27,580 nucleotides of DNA, taken from the NCBI GenBank assembly GCA_035517515.1, contig DATIYQ010000113.1:1-27580 (forward strand), in the 5' to 3' direction. The notes below the pieces were generated by a model, which made no database searches, was not told the origin of the DNA, and worked only from the letters and a program-made list of their open reading frames with translations. The DNA comes from JOPF136 sp035517515. Its GTDB lineage: Bacteria > Acidobacteriota > Terriglobia > Acidiferrales > UBA7541. Positions within the stretch are counted from its first letter, which is position 1, and every line of letters starts with the position of its first letter. The translations under genes and the position numbers were made by a program. Shown piece by piece: positions 8,275 through 16,341 of the stretch.

Positions 8275-8535
8275 GGTCCCTCAAAAGAAGCGAATGTCAC
8301 ACCCGAAATGAGTCTGGAGGATAGGGGTGGGAAGGGGCAAGACCAGAACGGGAGAACGTGTCGAATGGGTTCACAGTGCGTTTCAAAAAGCTATGTCGTC
8401 CAAATTCGGGCGCCGACTCGAGAGTTCTCCATGGCCTCCCCCAATGCCTTCTTTCTCTGGGTGGATCGTGGCTACTGTCGTCAGAATTGCCGGGGGCCAG
8501 GGAAGGTCCACCGCCGGGGGTCGGCAGCGCCGGGA
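8275..8535. other. Gap between receptor stop and wza-type start
   Basis: This 261-nt stretch should hold the promoter of the polysaccharide cluster and the 3' end of the receptor transcript. I see no convincing terminator, no ops/JUMPstart element and no clear -35/-10 pair on the minus strand. A 7-nt inverted repeat, GGAGAAC at 8351-8357 and GTTCTCC at 8424-8430, is present but may be chance. Confidence 0.3.
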
Positions 8536-11500
8536 TCAGAACTGGATGCGGGCCATGAACTGCATTTGGCGGGGCGGTCCGACGTTTGCGATTCCCCCCA
8601 CGGGAGTCCCGAACGCCGCGGGTGGGGCAGCTGCATTCCCATAGGTCCCGCTGCGCCCATAGAAATTGGAGTGATTGAGGACATTTAATGCTTCCGCGAG
8701 CAGCATCAGCTTGTATCGTTCACCGAGCGCGAAAGACTTTTGCAGGGACACGCCCCAATCATAGGTGGGCGTGCCCTGGCCGAAATTCCTGGAAATGACC
8801 GCGCCATTGATCACCGGCCGGTCCGCGTTCACTCCGTCACCATTGTTATCGGTACCGGTGGTCACGTTGTAGGGAACGCCGGAGGCCAGGGTGGCATTGG
8901 TGGCGAAGGTGAAGCCCCAGGGCATTTCATACCAGCCGCTGATGGCTGCCCGATGCCGCTGATCCAAAAGGCTCGTGGCCTTCTCCGCGGCCCCTAGAAA
9001 ATTCCAGTCGTTGGCATTCTGGTTGGCGGCGTCCGGCTCCACGGTATCGATCGCATGGGAGTACGTGTAGCTGGCCAACAGCGAGAAATGATGCGAGAAC
9101 TGCTTTTGGAGTTTCACCTGCAATCCGTTGTATGTGCCCGACCCTAGATTCACGATCGCGGAAATCACCCGATAGTTGTTGAAGCAGTTGTCGATGGCCG
9201 GATCATAGCTGGGGCTGGTGATCGTGCATGGGGCGGCGGGTTGCACCGGCCGGGTCGCGTTGGCCGCCGATACCGAGCGCGTTTGCCCCTGGGCCGTACG
9301 CACGAAGGGAGCCGGGGCGTTGAGATCGTCCGGCCGCTCCAAATCCAGCGAATGGGAACCGATGTAATCGAGCGAAAGAATCCAGCCTTTGGCCAATTCG
9401 TGCTGGAGTCCCAGATTCCACTGCTGCGTGTAGGGATTGACCAGACCCTTGGGATAGAAGTGCAAATTGGAAACGTCAAAGAACTGGTTCAGGTATGACG
9501 CGCGGCCGAGCTGGATGGTAATGTCCCGCAGTGGAACCATCGTGCTTCCGCCCGCGGTACACGCCGGAGAAGCCAGCAGCGCAGAAAGCGAAGCCCAGGG
9601 CGTGAACGTTGCGGGATATCCGCAGGCGCCGGGCGCGGCGCTGAACTGAAAGATTCCTTGCGGATTCCCTAATTCATAGCCAGCCGCCAGGTCAGCGCGA
9701 ATCTCCGAATAATAAATCCCGTAGCCCGCGCGGATTACCGTGGTGCGAGTGTGCGGCAGCAGCCATGCCAGGCCGATGCGCGGCGCTACGTTGTTGTTGT
9801 CGTTTAGAAACGTCTGGCCCTCGTATCGCAATCCCAGGTTGAGGGTCAGGCCCGGCCGCACTCGCCAGTCGTCCTGCACGAATCCCGCCCACAGCACTTC
9901 CTTGATGTTGTAGGTCTGGTTTCCGAAAGCCTGGGTGAAAGAGCTGGCCAGCGGCGGTGTGCCGTTACACGCCGGGGCTCCGGGCGGAATGGGAATTCCC
10001 GGTGGTGCACCGGGATTGAGTGTCACCAGAGTGGCCAATGGAATGGTGGCGTAGCACGGATTGATTTGGAACTGGCCATCCACGTATCCTCCGCCGAATT
10101 CCTGTCCATAGCCGCCGGAGGAGGACTCAATGAGGTCGAAACCGACCTTCAACGTATGCCTCCCCTGGACCAGGCTGAGCGTATCGGCTTCCTCGACCTG
10201 ATGATTTCCAAGGTCGGCATAGAGCGAAGTGCCGTAGGTGTAGAAGCCGGAGGCAACGAATTGCGGACCGGGATCCGCCGGCGAGAAACGCGTGATCGGA
10301 GTTCCGATTTGCAGCTGGAGCCGCGCCTCGTTCACCAGATTCGAGGTGATGGTGGCCGTATCCGCCAGCAGGACGGAATAAGTTCCCTTCTCAAACGTGC
10401 GGGCAGCGGAGGGAAACGTGTTTCCGCTCACGGTGTCCTGAGGATTTGTGTCCCGGAAATGATCGAGGTTGCCTCGGAGAGTCAGGGTGTTGTTGCTGGT
10501 CAATTTGTGGTCGAGACGGATCAAAAACAATTCCTGCGTGTAGTCGCCGGTATAGAGGGCGCCGGGATCGAGCGGGGAGGTGATCACCGCGTCGCGATAT
10601 CCCTGGTTGTACTCTGAGGAGATCAGAAAGTACGTTCGGTCCGTGATGATCGGGCCGGAAATCGTCCCGCTGCCTTCGGCAAAGGTGTCTTCCGCCTTCT
10701 GCTTTGCCAGGGGGGAAACCAGCGGCGCGCTGGCTTCAGAAAACGGGGGGCGCCCCATACCCAGAAAATCTCCGTGAAACTGATTGGTGCCGGACTTGGT
10801 GACTATGTTGATCGCCGATGCCGAGGTGCGCCCGTATTCGGCCGAAGCTGCGTTGGGCAGAATGGTGAATTCCTGCACCGAAGAATAGGGCAGCGCCGTG
10901 AAGATGGTCTGCCGGCCCCAGCTATCGTCGGCGTTGGCATTATCGATCGAGTAGGTGGTTTGGCGCCGGCCTCCCCCGTTGATGACAAACAGCGTCTCAT
11001 CCGTGAATAAATCACCGGTGGTGCGCGAGGGGCGCACGTCGGAATCCAACAGCGCCAGCGAGGTAAGCTTGTTGCTCAAAATTGGGGTGTTCTCGATTTT
11101 TGGAAGATCCAGCCGCGTGCTGACCTGGTTGCTCTCCGTGTCCACCGTCGCCGGCGTTCCGTAGACGGTCACTCGGGAGGTTTGGCCAGCGACGGTCAGG
11201 GTGACGTCCACAGTGGCCATCCCCCCAGCGGTGAGTTCGAGGTCTTTGCGTTCAACCGGGGTGAACGGCCCTGCGCTCACCGTCAGGCTGTACCGCCCGG
11301 TCAGGGGAACTCCCAGAAATGCATACATCCCTTCCTCGTTGGTGTGCGCGGTGCGGTCGACGCCGGTGGATTCGTTCCTCAGCCGCACCTCAGCTCCGGC
11401 CACGGCTTTTCCCTGGGGGTCTTGCACGCGGCCGTTCAGCGCTCCCTGGTCGCGAGTCTGGGCATCAACCGCCAGCGCACCTGGCAAGCTGGCGGCGAGC

Positions 11501-11553
11501 AGCCCGAGTGAAAAAAGCAATACCGGAACTCGAATCCATTGATGTCTTTTCAT
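8536..11553 (-). CDS. Oar-like TonB-dependent outer-membrane receptor with carboxypeptidase-regulatory-like domain
   Basis: This protein of about 1005 residues starts with a signal peptide (MKRHQWIRV..., cleavage near 'ALAVDAQ'), then a carboxypeptidase-regulatory-like beta domain ('LNGRVQDPQGKAVAGAEVRL'), a plug-like region ('LFVINGGGRRQTTYSIDN', 'SAEYGRTSASAINIVTKSG') and a long beta-barrel with repeated aromatic strands that ends in '...MQFMARIQF', a typical C-terminal Phe. Oar-like receptors are expanded in Acidobacteriota and are thought to import or secrete glycans, peptides or proteins; the substrate here is unknown. A start at 11595 is possible, but ATG 11553 begins a proper signal peptide and leaves the 11582-11653 inverted repeat in the leader. 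The gene lies just upstream of the polysaccharide cluster, on the same strand, so a link to glycan handling is possible but unproven. Confidence 0.93.
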   Translation of the reverse strand: MKRHQWIRVPVLLFSLGLLAASLPGALAVDAQTRDQGALNGRVQDPQGKAVAGAEVRLRNESTGVDRTAHTNEEGMYAFLGVPLTGRYSLTVSAGPFTPVERKDLELTAGGMATVDVTLTVAGQTSRVTVYGTPATVDTESNQVSTRLDLPKIENTPILSNKLTSLALLDSDVRPSRTTGDLFTDETLFVINGGGRRQTTYSIDNANADDSWGRQTIFTALPYSSVQEFTILPNAASAEYGRTSASAINIVTKSGTNQFHGDFLGMGRPPFSEASAPLVSPLAKQKAEDTFAEGSGTISGPIITDRTYFLISSEYNQGYRDAVITSPLDPGALYTGDYTQELFLIRLDHKLTSNNTLTLRGNLDHFRDTNPQDTVSGNTFPSAARTFEKGTYSVLLADTATITSNLVNEARLQLQIGTPITRFSPADPGPQFVASGFYTYGTSLYADLGNHQVEEADTLSLVQGRHTLKVGFDLIESSSGGYGQEFGGGYVDGQFQINPCYATIPLATLVTLNPGAPPGIPIPPGAPACNGTPPLASSFTQAFGNQTYNIKEVLWAGFVQDDWRVRPGLTLNLGLRYEGQTFLNDNNNVAPRIGLAWLLPHTRTTVIRAGYGIYYSEIRADLAAGYELGNPQGIFQFSAAPGACGYPATFTPWASLSALLASPACTAGGSTMVPLRDITIQLGRASYLNQFFDVSNLHFYPKGLVNPYTQQWNLGLQHELAKGWILSLDYIGSHSLDLERPDDLNAPAPFVRTAQGQTRSVSAANATRPVQPAAPCTITSPSYDPAIDNCFNNYRVISAIVNLGSGTYNGLQVKLQKQFSHHFSLLASYTYSHAIDTVEPDAANQNANDWNFLGAAEKATSLLDQRHRAAISGWYEMPWGFTFATNATLASGVPYNVTTGTDNNGDGVNADRPVINGAVISRNFGQGTPTYDWGVSLQKSFALGERYKLMLLAEALNVLNHSNFYGRSGTYGNAAAPPAAFGTPVGGIANVGPPRQMQFMARIQF

Positions 11554-11581
11554 GGGGTGTGAGGCTATCCAAGCGCGGCTG

Positions 11582-11653
11582 CTACTACCATACATCGTAA
11601 CCGGGCGCCGGGACGGGACACCGCAGGGATCTGTTTACGACCGATGGTAGTAG
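11582..11653. repeat. Two inverted copies of TTACGA-N3-ATGGTAGTAG
   Basis: Positions 11582-11600 and 11635-11653 are reverse complements at 16 of 19 positions (6 + 10 matched, 3 mismatched), with 34 nt between. They lie in the divergent region, 29 nt upstream of the receptor ATG at 11553 and 114 nt upstream of the rplU promoter. The symmetry and position suggest paired operator sites or an mRNA stem in the receptor leader. The cognate regulator is unknown. Confidence 0.6.
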
Positions 11654-11766
11654 ACCTGCATCAAGGCGACACAGGCCTGGTGACTGCTGAATGGCCCCGC
11701 GGCCCTGGAAGTCATGCTGGGCCGCGAGCCGGCGGCGCGCTGGATTGCCTCTTGTTTCGCGGGCCG

Positions 11767-11795
11767 TTGACCGTTGGCCGCATCACCCATATAAT
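11767..11795 (+). promoter_or_regulatory. Sigma-70-type promoter of rplU operon
   Basis: TTGACC (11767-11772) and a perfect TATAAT (11790-11795) are separated by 17 nt. Transcription would begin near 11802, leaving a leader of about 24 nt that contains the rplU Shine-Dalgarno GGAGG. This is the strongest promoter in the window and fits a highly expressed ribosomal-protein operon. Confidence 0.85.
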
Positions 11796-11825
11796 GGTGG
11801 TTTCCGATTTGGCCTTGGAGGCTCT

Positions 11826-12134
11826 ATGTATGCCCTGATTCGCTCCGGCGGGAAACAGTACCGCGTCTCCCCGGGCGACCAGATTGAAGTGGAATACCTG
11901 CCCGGAAAGGCCGGCGACCCCGTCCAATTCCAGGAAGTGCTTGCCGTGCGTACGGACGACCAGCTTTTGACTGGCCCGAACGCGGCCGGCGCCCGAGTAT
12001 CCGGCACCATCGTGGCCCAAACTCGCGGGCCCAAATTGAAGGTTTTGAAGTTCCGGAAAACCAAACAGTACAAGATCATGCGCGGCCACCGGCAGCATCT
12101 GACCTCGGTCCAGGTCGGCGACATCAAAGTCTAA
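11826..12134 (+). CDS. rplU: 50S ribosomal protein L21
   Basis: This 102-residue protein matches L21 along its whole length: 'MYALIRSGGKQYRVSPGDQIEVEYL' at the N-terminus and 'KVLKFRKTKQYKIMRGHRQHLT' at the C-terminus. L21 binds 23S rRNA in the large subunit. The ATG at 11826 is preceded by TTGGAGG at good spacing and follows the promoter at 11767-11795, so an upstream extension of the frame is not translated. It is the first gene of the plus-strand housekeeping block; rpmA follows after 10 nt. Confidence 0.98.
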   Translation: MYALIRSGGKQYRVSPGDQIEVEYLPGKAGDPVQFQEVLAVRTDDQLLTGPNAAGARVSGTIVAQTRGPKLKVLKFRKTKQYKIMRGHRQHLTSVQVGDIKV

Positions 12135-12144
12135 GGAACCAGCG

Positions 12145-12414
12145 ATGGCACACAAGAAGGGCGGCGGTTCATCTACCAACGGGCGGGACTCCCAGGGTCA
12201 GCGACTGGGCGTAAAACGTTTCGGGGGGCAATTAGTGAGCGGAGGCTCCATTCTGGTTCGGCAGCGCGGAACCCGCTACAAGCCCGGAGAAAACGTAGGA
12301 CGGGGCAAAGACGACACCCTTTTTGCGAAAATCACCGGGGTGGTTCAATTCGAAGACAAGGGACGCATGGGCCGGTTTATCAGCGTCCACCCGGTGGAAT
12401 CCGCTTCCAATTGA
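12145..12414 (+). CDS. rpmA: 50S ribosomal protein L27
   Basis: This 89-residue protein begins 'MAHKKGGGSSTNGRDSQGQR', the conserved L27 N-terminus that reaches toward the peptidyl-transferase centre, and continues 'LGVKRFGGQLVSGGSILVRQ'. There is no N-terminal extension of the Firmicutes type that needs cleavage. AAGGA lies just before the ATG. It directly follows rplU, the standard order in most bacteria. Confidence 0.98.
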   Translation: MAHKKGGGSSTNGRDSQGQRLGVKRFGGQLVSGGSILVRQRGTRYKPGENVGRGKDDTLFAKITGVVQFEDKGRMGRFISVHPVESASN

Positions 12415-12427
12415 TGTAGCGCGGGGC

Positions 12428-12443
12428 GAAGCCCTGCGGCTTC
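12428..12443 (+). terminator. Small hairpin after rpmA
   Basis: GAAGCC and GGCTTC are perfectly paired around a 4-nt loop, 14 nt after the rpmA stop. No U-run follows, so full termination is doubtful. It may partly uncouple ribosomal-protein expression from the GTPase gene that follows. Confidence 0.25.
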
Positions 12444-12542
12444 CCGTACGTTCCGGCGCAAGGCCATCGGGGAGGCGGCGCTTCCTTTCGGTTTTCCCTT
12501 CACCGTGTCATATTCTTTCCGGAGCCCGGCAGATCATCTCCC

Positions 12543-13646
12543 GTGTTCGTTGACGAAGCCCACATCTACGTAAAGGCCGGAGACGGCGGGCGGGGGTGTG
12601 TGGCCTTCCGCAGGGAGAAGTTTGTCCCTCGCGGCGGGCCCTCCGGCGGCGACGGAGGTTCGGGCGGCAGCATCGTGCTGGAAAGCACGGTGCAAGAAAA
12701 CACACTGCTGCGCTTCCGGTTCAATCGGGAGTTTCGCGGCGCCTCCGGCCAGCACGGACTCGGTTCGAACTGCCACGGAAAAACCGGCGGCGACACGCTT
12801 CTGCTGGTGCCCGTGGGCACGGTGGTGTACGACGAAACCTCGGGTACCGTGCTGCATGACTTCGCGGAACCGGGCGAGCGCTTTGTGGCCGCACGCGGCG
12901 GGCGCGGCGGCCGGGGCAACCAGCATTTCGCCAAGCCCTGGCATCAGGCTCCGCGGGAATTTGAAGACGGGCAGCCCGGCGAAGAGCGCCACCTGCGGCT
13001 GGAGTTGCGCCTGCTGGCGGACGTGGGCTTGGTGGGTCTGCCCAATGCCGGCAAGTCCACGCTGATCTCGCGCATCTCCGCGGCACGGCCGAAAATCGCG
13101 GATTACCCCTTCACGACACTGGAGCCGCACCTGGGCGTGGTGTCCGTAGATGGGCCGCGCCCCGGCGCCGGCGGCAGCTTTGTGGTGGCGGATCTTCCCG
13201 GCCTGATTGAAGGCGCGCACACCGGCGCCGGCCTGGGCTCGCGCTTCCTGCGGCACATCGAACGCACGCGTCTGCTGGCGCATCTGGTGGATACCAGCAT
13301 GACCGTGCCGGGTGATCCGGTGCACGACTTCGAGGTTGTGCGCAACGAACTGCGGGCGGCCAGCGCAGCGTTGGCGGAAAAGCCCTTTCTGGTGGTGGCA
13401 ACCAAACTGGACGCGACGACCGACCGCTCGGCCCTGGAAGCATTGCGCGCGCACTGCGCCGCGCGTGGATACAGGTTCCACGTCATTTCATCTGCAACGG
13501 GAGAGGGCGTGCCGGAGCTGGTGCGCGCTATGGCCGCGCAACTCGAAGAGCTGCCGCGTCCGGCGGCGATCTCTTCGGAGGAGCGCGCCGCGGGCGCGCA
13601 TGAGCCTGCCGCGCGGCCGATTCCCGCCGGAGGGCGCAAAAGTTGA
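12543..13646 (+). CDS. obgE: Obg family GTPase (ribosome assembly)
   Basis: This 367-residue protein has a glycine-rich Obg fold (about 1-158, 'KAGDGGRGCVAFRREKFVPRG') followed by a G domain: G1 GLPNAGKS (165-172), switch I 'YPFTTLEPHLG', G3 DLPG (217-220) with 'LIEGAHTGAGLG', G4 TKLD (287-290) and G5 SSA (about 316-318). G4 has Thr in place of the usual Asn. Obg acts in late 50S assembly and stress control. The start is GTG at 12543, aligning with the family N-terminus 'M(K)FVDE'. The C-terminal tail after the G domain is short and carries no Obg-specific OCT or TGS domain. The stop overlaps the nadD start. Confidence 0.97.
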   Translation: MFVDEAHIYVKAGDGGRGCVAFRREKFVPRGGPSGGDGGSGGSIVLESTVQENTLLRFRFNREFRGASGQHGLGSNCHGKTGGDTLLLVPVGTVVYDETSGTVLHDFAEPGERFVAARGGRGGRGNQHFAKPWHQAPREFEDGQPGEERHLRLELRLLADVGLVGLPNAGKSTLISRISAARPKIADYPFTTLEPHLGVVSVDGPRPGAGGSFVVADLPGLIEGAHTGAGLGSRFLRHIERTRLLAHLVDTSMTVPGDPVHDFEVVRNELRAASAALAEKPFLVVATKLDATTDRSALEALRAHCAARGYRFHVISSATGEGVPELVRAMAAQLEELPRPAAISSEERAAGAHEPAARPIPAGGRKS

Positions 13647-14362
13647 GCGTCGCCTTCCCTTCCCCTCCTTTACGGCTCAGTTCTCTGGCGCTGTTTGGCG
13701 GCACATTTGACCCGGTGCATTGCGGCCACCTGGCGGCGGCGCAGGAAGCGCGCAAGCGGTTCGGACTGGAAGCGGTGCATTTTGTGGTGGCCGGGTGCCC
13801 GCCGCACAAGCGGCGCGGGCCGCTGGCATCTTATGCCCATCGCTGCGCCATGGCCGCGCTGGCCTGCGCGAATCAACCGGGATTGGTGGTTTCGTTTGCG
13901 GAGGCCGGCGCGGATTTTTCCGGCCGCAGGACCTTTTATTCAGCGGACCTGGTGGGGGAGCACCGGAAACGCTTGCCGCGCCGGGCGCATCTGTACTTTT
14001 TGATTGGGGTGGACGCCTTCTTGACGATCGGAACGTGGCATGAGCCGGAAGCGCTCCTGGAATCCTGCGATTTTCTGGTGGTGAGCCGTCCGGGTTTTCG
14101 TCTGGATGAGCTGCGCCGCGCCCTGCCGCCAGGCGTGCTCCCCTCCCGTGGCACGCCCCGGGGTACGCAACCACGGCCTCCGCGCGGCCCTGCCCCGCAG
14201 GCGCTGCGTCTGCGCCGATCCACGGTGCATTTGATTTCCAGCGTGCATGTGGATATTTCTTCGACGGAGATTCGCCGCCGCGCGGCGCGGGGCGCTTCGA
14301 TTCGCGGGATGGTTCCCCCCGCTGTGGAGGACTACATTTGCAAACAGGCGCTCTACCGCTGA
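13643..14362 (+). CDS. nadD: Nicotinate-nucleotide adenylyltransferase
   Basis: This 239-residue protein has the nucleotidyltransferase motif GGTFDPVHCGH at about residues 18-28 and the C-terminal ISSTEIRRR motif that binds ATP phosphates. It converts nicotinate mononucleotide and ATP to deamido-NAD in NAD synthesis. The start is TTG (13643), overlapping the obgE stop and preceded by GGAGGG with 8-nt spacing, which decides this start. An Arg/Pro-rich insertion of about 25 residues ('GTPRGTQPRPPRGPAPQALR') precedes the last conserved block and probably forms a surface loop. The reading frame overlaps the rsfS start. Confidence 0.95.
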   Translation: MSVAFPSPPLRLSSLALFGGTFDPVHCGHLAAAQEARKRFGLEAVHFVVAGCPPHKRRGPLASYAHRCAMAALACANQPGLVVSFAEAGADFSGRRTFYSADLVGEHRKRLPRRAHLYFLIGVDAFLTIGTWHEPEALLESCDFLVVSRPGFRLDELRRALPPGVLPSRGTPRGTQPRPPRGPAPQALRLRRSTVHLISSVHVDISSTEIRRRAARGASIRGMVPPAVEDYICKQALYR

Positions 14363-14778
14363 TGGAGGCGCATCCGGAGCTGCGCGCCGCCGTGGACGCG
14401 GCCCACGGACGCAAAGCTGCGGGCATCACCGTGCTGGACCTTTCCGGCCTGGGGGCATTCACGGAAGCGTTCGTCATCTGCACCGCATTCAGCCCCCGGC
14501 AGGTGCAGGCTGTTTCCGATGCCATCGAGGAGGCGCTGGGGCCTGCCGGATGGCGCCTGCTGCATCGAGAGGGTTACGAGCGCGCGGAATGGGTGCTGCT
14601 CGACTACGGCCGCTTCGTGATCCACGTGTTTCTGGAGCGCGCACGCCTGTTCTACGACATCGAGCGGCTCTGGCGGCAGGCCCCGCGCATCGATGTGCCG
14701 GATGCAGGCGCGGAGAGCCCTGTGCCTCCGGGCCGGGAAGGCGATTCCGGGGCGCGGGACGAGGCCGCCTCGGCATGA
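14338..14778 (+). CDS. rsfS: Ribosomal silencing factor
   Basis: This RsfS/YbeB/Iojap-family protein of 146 residues contains 'ITVLDLSGLGAFTEAFVICTAFSPRQVQAV' and 'EWVLLDYGRFVIHVFLERARLFYDIERLW', both characteristic. It binds L14 and blocks subunit joining when nutrients are limiting. A TTG at 14338 has GGAGG 7 nt upstream, overlapping nadD by 25 nt; the ATG at 14362 (TGATG overlap with the nadD stop) is a close alternative giving 138 residues. The last ~28 residues are a polar, low-complexity tail beyond the domain. The nadD-rsfS pair is conserved in many bacteria. Confidence 0.95.
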   Translation: MQTGALPLMEAHPELRAAVDAAHGRKAAGITVLDLSGLGAFTEAFVICTAFSPRQVQAVSDAIEEALGPAGWRLLHREGYERAEWVLLDYGRFVIHVFLERARLFYDIERLWRQAPRIDVPDAGAESPVPPGREGDSGARDEAASA

Positions 14779-15713
14779 GCCAGCCACGCGTCGAATGGGT
14801 GGCCGAGGATCCGGCCTCCCGGCGCGTCCTGGAGGTGGCCGAGCGTGTGGCCTCCACCAACACCACCCTGCTCATCACCGGCGAGAGCGGCACGGGCAAG
14901 GATCAACTGGCGCGCTACATCCATCAAAACGGTTCGCGGCGCGACGCGCCGTATCAAAAAATAGACTGTGCCAGCCTGCCTCCGGAACTGGTGGAGTCAG
15001 AACTCTTTGGCCATGAGCGCGGCGCTTTTACCGGCGCGGTCGAAACCAAGCGCGGCCGGCTGGAAGTGGCCGGGCGCGGAACGCTGGTGCTGGATGAAGT
15101 GGGCGCGCTGAGCATGGGCGTGCAAGCCAAACTCCTGCGCGTGCTCGATGAACGCCGTTTCGAACGCCTTGGCAGCACGGAAACCTTGCAAATGGAGGCG
15201 CGGGTGATTGCGCTGACCAACGCGAATCTCGAGCGCTCCGTCGCCGAGCATCGCTTTCGGGAAGATCTGTTTTTCCGGCTGAATGTGTTGACCGTGGAGG
15301 TTCCGCCGCTGCGCCAGCGGCGCGGGGATATCCCGCCGCTCTGCTCGCATCTGCTGGCGCGCCTGGGTCCGGTGCACGGCCGGCCGGAGGCGCGGCTCGA
15401 CGCGGAGGCCCAGGCCGCGCTCCAAGACTACGCCTGGCCGGGAAACGTGCGCGAATTGAAAAACGCGCTCGAACGCGCCCTGATTTTCACGCGCCACGAC
15501 GTGCTCGGCGTGGCCGACCTGCCGGAATCCGTGCGCTCGGCGGCGGCTGGGGGCGGCGCACCGGCGGGCCTGCGCTCGCTCGAGGCGATTGAAAAGGACG
15601 CCATTGCCGCCACCCTCGAGGCCACCCACTACAAAATTACCCGCGCGGCGGAAATCCTGGGGATCAGCCGGAAGACCCTGCTCGAAAAGCGCAAGCGCTA
15701 CGGGCTCATGTAG
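14775..15713 (+). CDS. Sigma-54-dependent transcriptional activator without receiver domain
   Basis: This 312-residue protein is a bacterial enhancer-binding protein reduced to an AAA+ domain plus a Fis-type helix-turn-helix. Walker A is GESGTGKD (36-43), the sigma-54 contact loop GAFTGA is intact (83-88), Walker B is GTLVLDEV (102-109), the arginine-finger region is FREDLFFRLNV (161-171), and WPGNVREL (221-228) closes the domain. The HTH spans about 285-311 ('ITRAAEILGISRKTLLEKRKR'). No receiver, PAS or GAF sensor precedes the AAA+ domain. The ATG overlaps the rsfS stop by 4 nt, so it is translated with the ribosome-silencing and NAD genes. Its target promoters and signal are unknown; no clear -24/-12 promoter was found in the window. 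Confidence 0.94.
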   Translation: MSQPRVEWVAEDPASRRVLEVAERVASTNTTLLITGESGTGKDQLARYIHQNGSRRDAPYQKIDCASLPPELVESELFGHERGAFTGAVETKRGRLEVAGRGTLVLDEVGALSMGVQAKLLRVLDERRFERLGSTETLQMEARVIALTNANLERSVAEHRFREDLFFRLNVLTVEVPPLRQRRGDIPPLCSHLLARLGPVHGRPEARLDAEAQAALQDYAWPGNVRELKNALERALIFTRHDVLGVADLPESVRSAAAGGGAPAGLRSLEAIEKDAIAATLEATHYKITRAAEILGISRKTLLEKRKRYGLM

Positions 15714-15793
15714 GAGAACGGCATGCCGCGCCCCAACGCCGGATGCATCTCCGCGGAGGCCCTCCAGGCTCCGTCTCTCTGCCAATTCCTGAG

Positions 15794-16234
15794 ATGACCA
15801 TCCACTTCATCTTTTTGGGGCGAACGCGGCGCCCGGAATGCCGTACGCTGTTCGAGGATTACGCGGCACGCATCGGCCGCGTGGCGGATGTGCGCGTCTC
15901 CGAACTGCGCGAACCGCTCGCGCCGGGGCCCAAAGCGCTCGCGCGCGTCAAGACGGATCCCAACGCGCGCTGGGTGCTGCTGGACGCCGCGGGCCGCCAC
16001 TACTCCTCGCCGGATTTCGCGCGCTGGCTGGGCCGCCTGCGCGACCAAGCCACCCGCGAACTCATTTTTCTTTGTGGCGGCGACACCGGCTTTCCTGCCG
16101 CGTTCCGCGACCGCGCCCAGGAAGCGCTGTCGCTCTCCCCTCTCACCATGCCTCATGAGCTGGCGCGCGTTGTCCTCGCCGAACAGATCTATCGCGCCTT
16201 CGCCATTCTTTCCCATCACCCCTATGCAAAGTAA
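15794..16234 (+). CDS. rlmH: 23S rRNA pseudouridine-1915 N3-methyltransferase
   Basis: This 146-residue SPOUT methyltransferase contains 'LIFLCGGDTGF' for S-adenosylmethionine binding and the C-terminal signature 'LSLSPLTMPHELARVVLAEQ' and 'HHPYAK'. It methylates pseudouridine 1915 in helix 69 of 23S rRNA in assembled ribosomes. The ATG at 15794 matches the family N-terminus ('MTIHFIFLGRT'), so an upstream extension of the frame to 15743 is rejected. rlmH usually follows rsfS directly; here the sigma-54 activator gene separates them. Confidence 0.94.
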   Translation: MTIHFIFLGRTRRPECRTLFEDYAARIGRVADVRVSELREPLAPGPKALARVKTDPNARWVLLDAAGRHYSSPDFARWLGRLRDQATRELIFLCGGDTGFPAAFRDRAQEALSLSPLTMPHELARVVLAEQIYRAFAILSHHPYAK

Positions 16235-16252
16235 CCGGGAGCGGCGCAGTGG

Positions 16253-16280
16253 CTGTTGAGCGCGGGGCGCCCCGGAACAG
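16253..16280 (+). terminator. GC-rich hairpin after rlmH
   Basis: CTGTT (16253-16257) pairs with AACAG (16276-16280), and inside lies the perfect palindrome CGGGGCGCCCCG (16263-16274), giving an interrupted stem 19 nt after the rlmH stop. No U-run follows. It may end or weaken the ribosome/NAD operon transcript. Confidence 0.35.
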
Positions 16281-16335
16281 GGACCTCTTGCCTTCCTGCA
16301 TCCCGGTCTCGAGCACCCGGCAGGGGAATCCCGCG

Positions 16336-16341
16336 TAGAAT
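16336..16341 (+). promoter_or_regulatory. Possible -10 box for a leaderless transcript
   Basis: TAGAAT ends exactly 7 nt before the ATG at 16349, the geometry of leaderless TANNNT promoters. No -35 match or Shine-Dalgarno is seen for that ATG. The evidence is positional only. Confidence 0.3.

Noticed and set aside
8275..8535. ops/JUMPstart element before the polysaccharide cluster
   Set aside because: No match to the GGCGGTAGCGT-type core was found on the minus strand.
12534..13481. 315-codon minus-strand frame opposite obgE
   Set aside because: The opposite strand encodes a complete Obg GTPase; the antisense product has shadow-type composition.
13677..14525. 282-codon minus-strand frame opposite nadD/rsfS
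   Set aside because: nadD and rsfS are recognisable in full on the plus strand. The antisense protein is Pro/Ala/Arg-rich without motifs.
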